The notes under the pieces: model-generated
What the model was told of the DNA's origin: nothing
Seen by the model: only the letters and a program-made list of their open reading frames with translations
Database searches by the model: none
Origin: Christensenellaceae bacterium
Lineage (GTDB): Bacteria; Bacillota; Clostridia; Christensenellales; Borkfalkiaceae
NCBI GenBank assembly: GCA_016295005.1
Contig: JAEDMA010000002.1
Span: 1 to 44,297, forward strand
DNA: 44,297 bases
Direction: 5' to 3'
Shown here: positions 42,787 through 44,297 of the stretch, piece by piece
How positions within the stretch are numbered: the first letter of the stretch is position 1
Layout: the number at the start of each line of letters is the position of its first letter
Program-made: the position numbers and the translations under genes

Positions 42787-43515
42787 TTAAACGTGAAAAG
42801 AAACTTCTCCGTAGAAAAGCGTTTTTTCTATTCCGTCAACTACAACTTTAAGTCCGTCTTTTTCTATACCGATAACGGTAACCTGTTTTTTTTCGCCGTC
42901 GATTTCGGCAAACATAGTTTTTCCTTTAAGGAAATCTACCGATTTCGCTTTGTCTAAAAAAGAAAGATCGCCCCTTTTAATCTTTTTAAAAGTTCTGATA
43001 ATTTCTTTATAAACGGTTTTCTTAAAATCGCCGATGTTTATTTTTTTGCCGGTTTGTAAAAACAGGGAAGTCGGCTCTCTGTAAAAATCACCGTCAAATT
43101 CCGTCTGGTTAACGTTAATTCCTATACCGATGACTATTTCGGCAATCTCGCCGTCGTCGGAAACGCTTTCGAGCAGAATACCGCAAAGTTTCTTGCCGTC
43201 GGCGTAGACGTCGTTCGGCCACTTTAAGGACAAATTTTTCACACCGAACTTTTCGCAGGCGGATATAACGGCGACCGCCGAAGCCACCGAGAGAAGTCGG
43301 AAAGAATTTACGAGATATTTATCTGAAACGAGAAGAGAAAAGAGCAGGTTTTCGCCGGAGGCTGCCTGCCATTTTCTGCCCGTTCTTCCTTTTCCCGAAG
43401 TCTGAAAGTCAGCGGAGCAGAAAGAAAAATTTCTTAAAACAGAACGTCTGCGTAATAAATACGCAGACGTCGAGTCTATTTTTTTAAAATGGTAAATTCT
43501 TTTAAGCGATTTCAT
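42787..43515 (-). CDS. birA: Biotin-[acetyl-CoA-carboxylase] ligase, single-domain BirA
   Basis: A 242-residue enzyme that activates biotin with ATP and attaches it to carrier-domain lysines. The biotinyl-AMP loop is G-K-G-R-T-G-R-K-W at 41-49. The catalytic K-W-P-N-D-V-Y with G-K-K-L-C-G-I-L-L-E is near 98-116. It lacks the N-terminal DNA-binding domain, so it is an enzyme only, not a repressor. It starts two bases after the stop of the decarboxylase beta-subunit gene. That fits, since that pump needs a biotinylated subunit. Confidence 0.93.
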   Translation of the reverse strand: MKSLKRIYHFKKIDSTSAYLLRRRSVLRNFSFCSADFQTSGKGRTGRKWQAASGENLLFSLLVSDKYLVNSFRLLSVASAVAVISACEKFGVKNLSLKWPNDVYADGKKLCGILLESVSDDGEIAEIVIGIGINVNQTEFDGDFYREPTSLFLQTGKKINIGDFKKTVYKEIIRTFKKIKRGDLSFLDKAKSVDFLKGKTMFAEIDGEKKQVTVIGIEKDGLKVVVDGIEKTLFYGEVSFHV

Positions 43516-43516
43516 A

Positions 43517-44297
43517 TTATAAGAATATTGTCATCAGGATACCGGCGGCGATAGCCGAACCGATAACGCCTGCAACGTTCGGTCCCATAGCGTGCATGAG
43601 CAGGAAGTTGGAGGGGTCGTCTTTCTGACCTTCTTTCTGAACCACACGGGCAGCCATAGGAACGGCGGAAACGCCTGCCGCGCCGATCATCGGGTTAATC
43701 TTACCTTTTGAAAGAACGCACATAAGTTTACCGAAGAGTAAGCCGCTGATAGCCGCGGCAACGAACGCAGCGATACCTAACGCGAATACGTATAATGTCT
43801 GAAGCTGTAAGAAGGTGGTACCGTTTGCGGTTGCGCCTACGGAAAGACCTAACAACACGGTACATATATAGAGAAGCGAATTCGCAACGGTGTTTAAAAG
43901 GTTGGGAACTACGCCGCATTCTTTGATAAGGTTACCGAGCATAAGGCATCCGATAAGGGGAGTAGCCGACGGAACGATAAGGCAAACCGCGATAGTAACG
44001 ATAATGGGGAAAAGAATTTTTTCCGTTTTGGAAACTTCGCGGAGTTGTTCCATTTTGATAAGTCTTTCTTTCTTGGTTGTGAAAAGTCTGATAACCGGGG
44101 GAAAGATAACGGGAACCAGCGCCATATAGGAATACGCCGCGAGAGCGATACCCGCCAAAAGTCCGTCGTTACCGCTTGCCGCCGCCATTTTGTTGGAAAC
44201 GAGAATCGCGGTAGGACCGTCAGCGCCGCCGATAATACCGATAGAAGAAGCCTGATAGAAATTAAAGACGCCTAAAAGCAACGCTCCGAAGAACGCG
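43517..44297 (-). CDS. Sodium-translocating decarboxylase beta subunit (OadB/GcdB type), partial
   Basis: The C-terminal part of an integral membrane protein whose 5' end lies beyond the right edge of the window. The frame is open to the last base, and a TTG at 44281 is an internal codon. G-I-I-G-G-A-D-G-P-T-A-I near the visible start is the family's ion-binding signature. Several membrane segments and A-A-G-V-S-A-V-P-M-A-A-R-V follow. The protein couples decarboxylation of a biotin-bound carboxyl group (from oxaloacetate, glutaconyl-CoA or methylmalonyl-CoA) to sodium export. The exact acid cannot be told from the beta subunit. The next gene is birA. Confidence 0.9.
   Translation of the reverse strand, partial: AFFGALLLGVFNFYQASSIGIIGGADGPTAILVSNKMAAASGNDGLLAGIALAAYSYMALVPVIFPPVIRLFTTKKERLIKMEQLREVSKTEKILFPIIVTIAVCLIVPSATPLIGCLMLGNLIKECGVVPNLLNTVANSLLYICTVLLGLSVGATANGTTFLQLQTLYVFALGIAAFVAAAISGLLFGKLMCVLSKGKINPMIGAAGVSAVPMAARVVQKEGQKDDPSNFLLMHAMGPNVAGVIGSAIAAGILMTIFL

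Overview
The window looks like chromosomal DNA from an anaerobic gut-type member of the Clostridia (Bacillota). The supporting signs are AGGAG-type ribosome binding sites, TTGACA/TATAAT promoters with 17-base spacing, many lipobox lipoproteins, ABC sugar importers that lack their own ATPase, AraC regulators, an iron alcohol dehydrogenase and a biotin-dependent sodium-pumping decarboxylase subunit. There is no SusC/SusD, TonB, CRISPR array, tRNA, rRNA or transposase. The exact lineage cannot be fixed by eye; an uncultured Christensenellales-like organism would fit.

Layout. (1) 1-2870: a YcxB-like membrane protein, a frameshifted remnant of a second one, and an iron-dependent alcohol dehydrogenase ending at a strong terminator. 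(2) 2981-6806: AraC regulator 1 on the minus strand, then on the plus strand a 42-codon peptide gene followed one base later by a large secreted protein gene. (3) 6825-22028: a ten-gene operon behind a good promoter. It holds a GH99/WbsX-like protein, an arabinose/fucose-isomerase-family protein, an SGNH hydrolase, a lipoprotein-permease fusion with a partner permease, a tandem pair of beta-helix proteins (one lipoprotein, one cytosolic), a large Ig-like lipoprotein, a solute-binding lipoprotein and a small membrane protein. (4) 22089-39402: AraC regulator 2 diverges from a second long co-directional run. This run holds a cytosolic GH43, a Gfo/Idh/MocA oxidoreductase, a quinone-oxidoreductase-like protein, an AEC carrier, a GLUG-repeat lipoprotein, a GH43 lipoprotein, a CBM9-like lipoprotein, a second complete importer set without ATPase, a 49-codon peptide gene, and a large secreted CE6/sialate-esterase-like GLUG protein. 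(5) 39429-44297: an M20 amidohydrolase, an APC amino-acid permease, BirA, and a partial sodium-pump decarboxylase beta subunit.

How it works together (inference): blocks 2-4 form a two-operon glycan-acquisition locus. Surface lipoproteins and esterases bind and trim a decorated, probably arabinose- or acetyl-containing plant or host glycan. Two importers bring oligosaccharides in, energised by an ATPase encoded elsewhere. Cytosolic GH43, GH99-like, beta-helix, isomerase and oxidoreductase enzymes finish the breakdown. Each operon lies next to its own AraC regulator.

The least explained feature is a two-gene module present twice, at 4034-6746 and 36065-39339. Each copy is a tiny acidic peptide gene with a Y-[ST]-K-x2-[IL] head, placed immediately upstream of a large signal-peptide protein whose N-terminal domain resembles that of its counterpart. 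Both peptide genes are shorter than usual ORF cut-offs. Other unusual items are the lipoprotein-permease fusion, the exported/cytosolic beta-helix pair, and a recurring TTTATTTTGTCYAY motif near AraC regulator 1 and the first operon.
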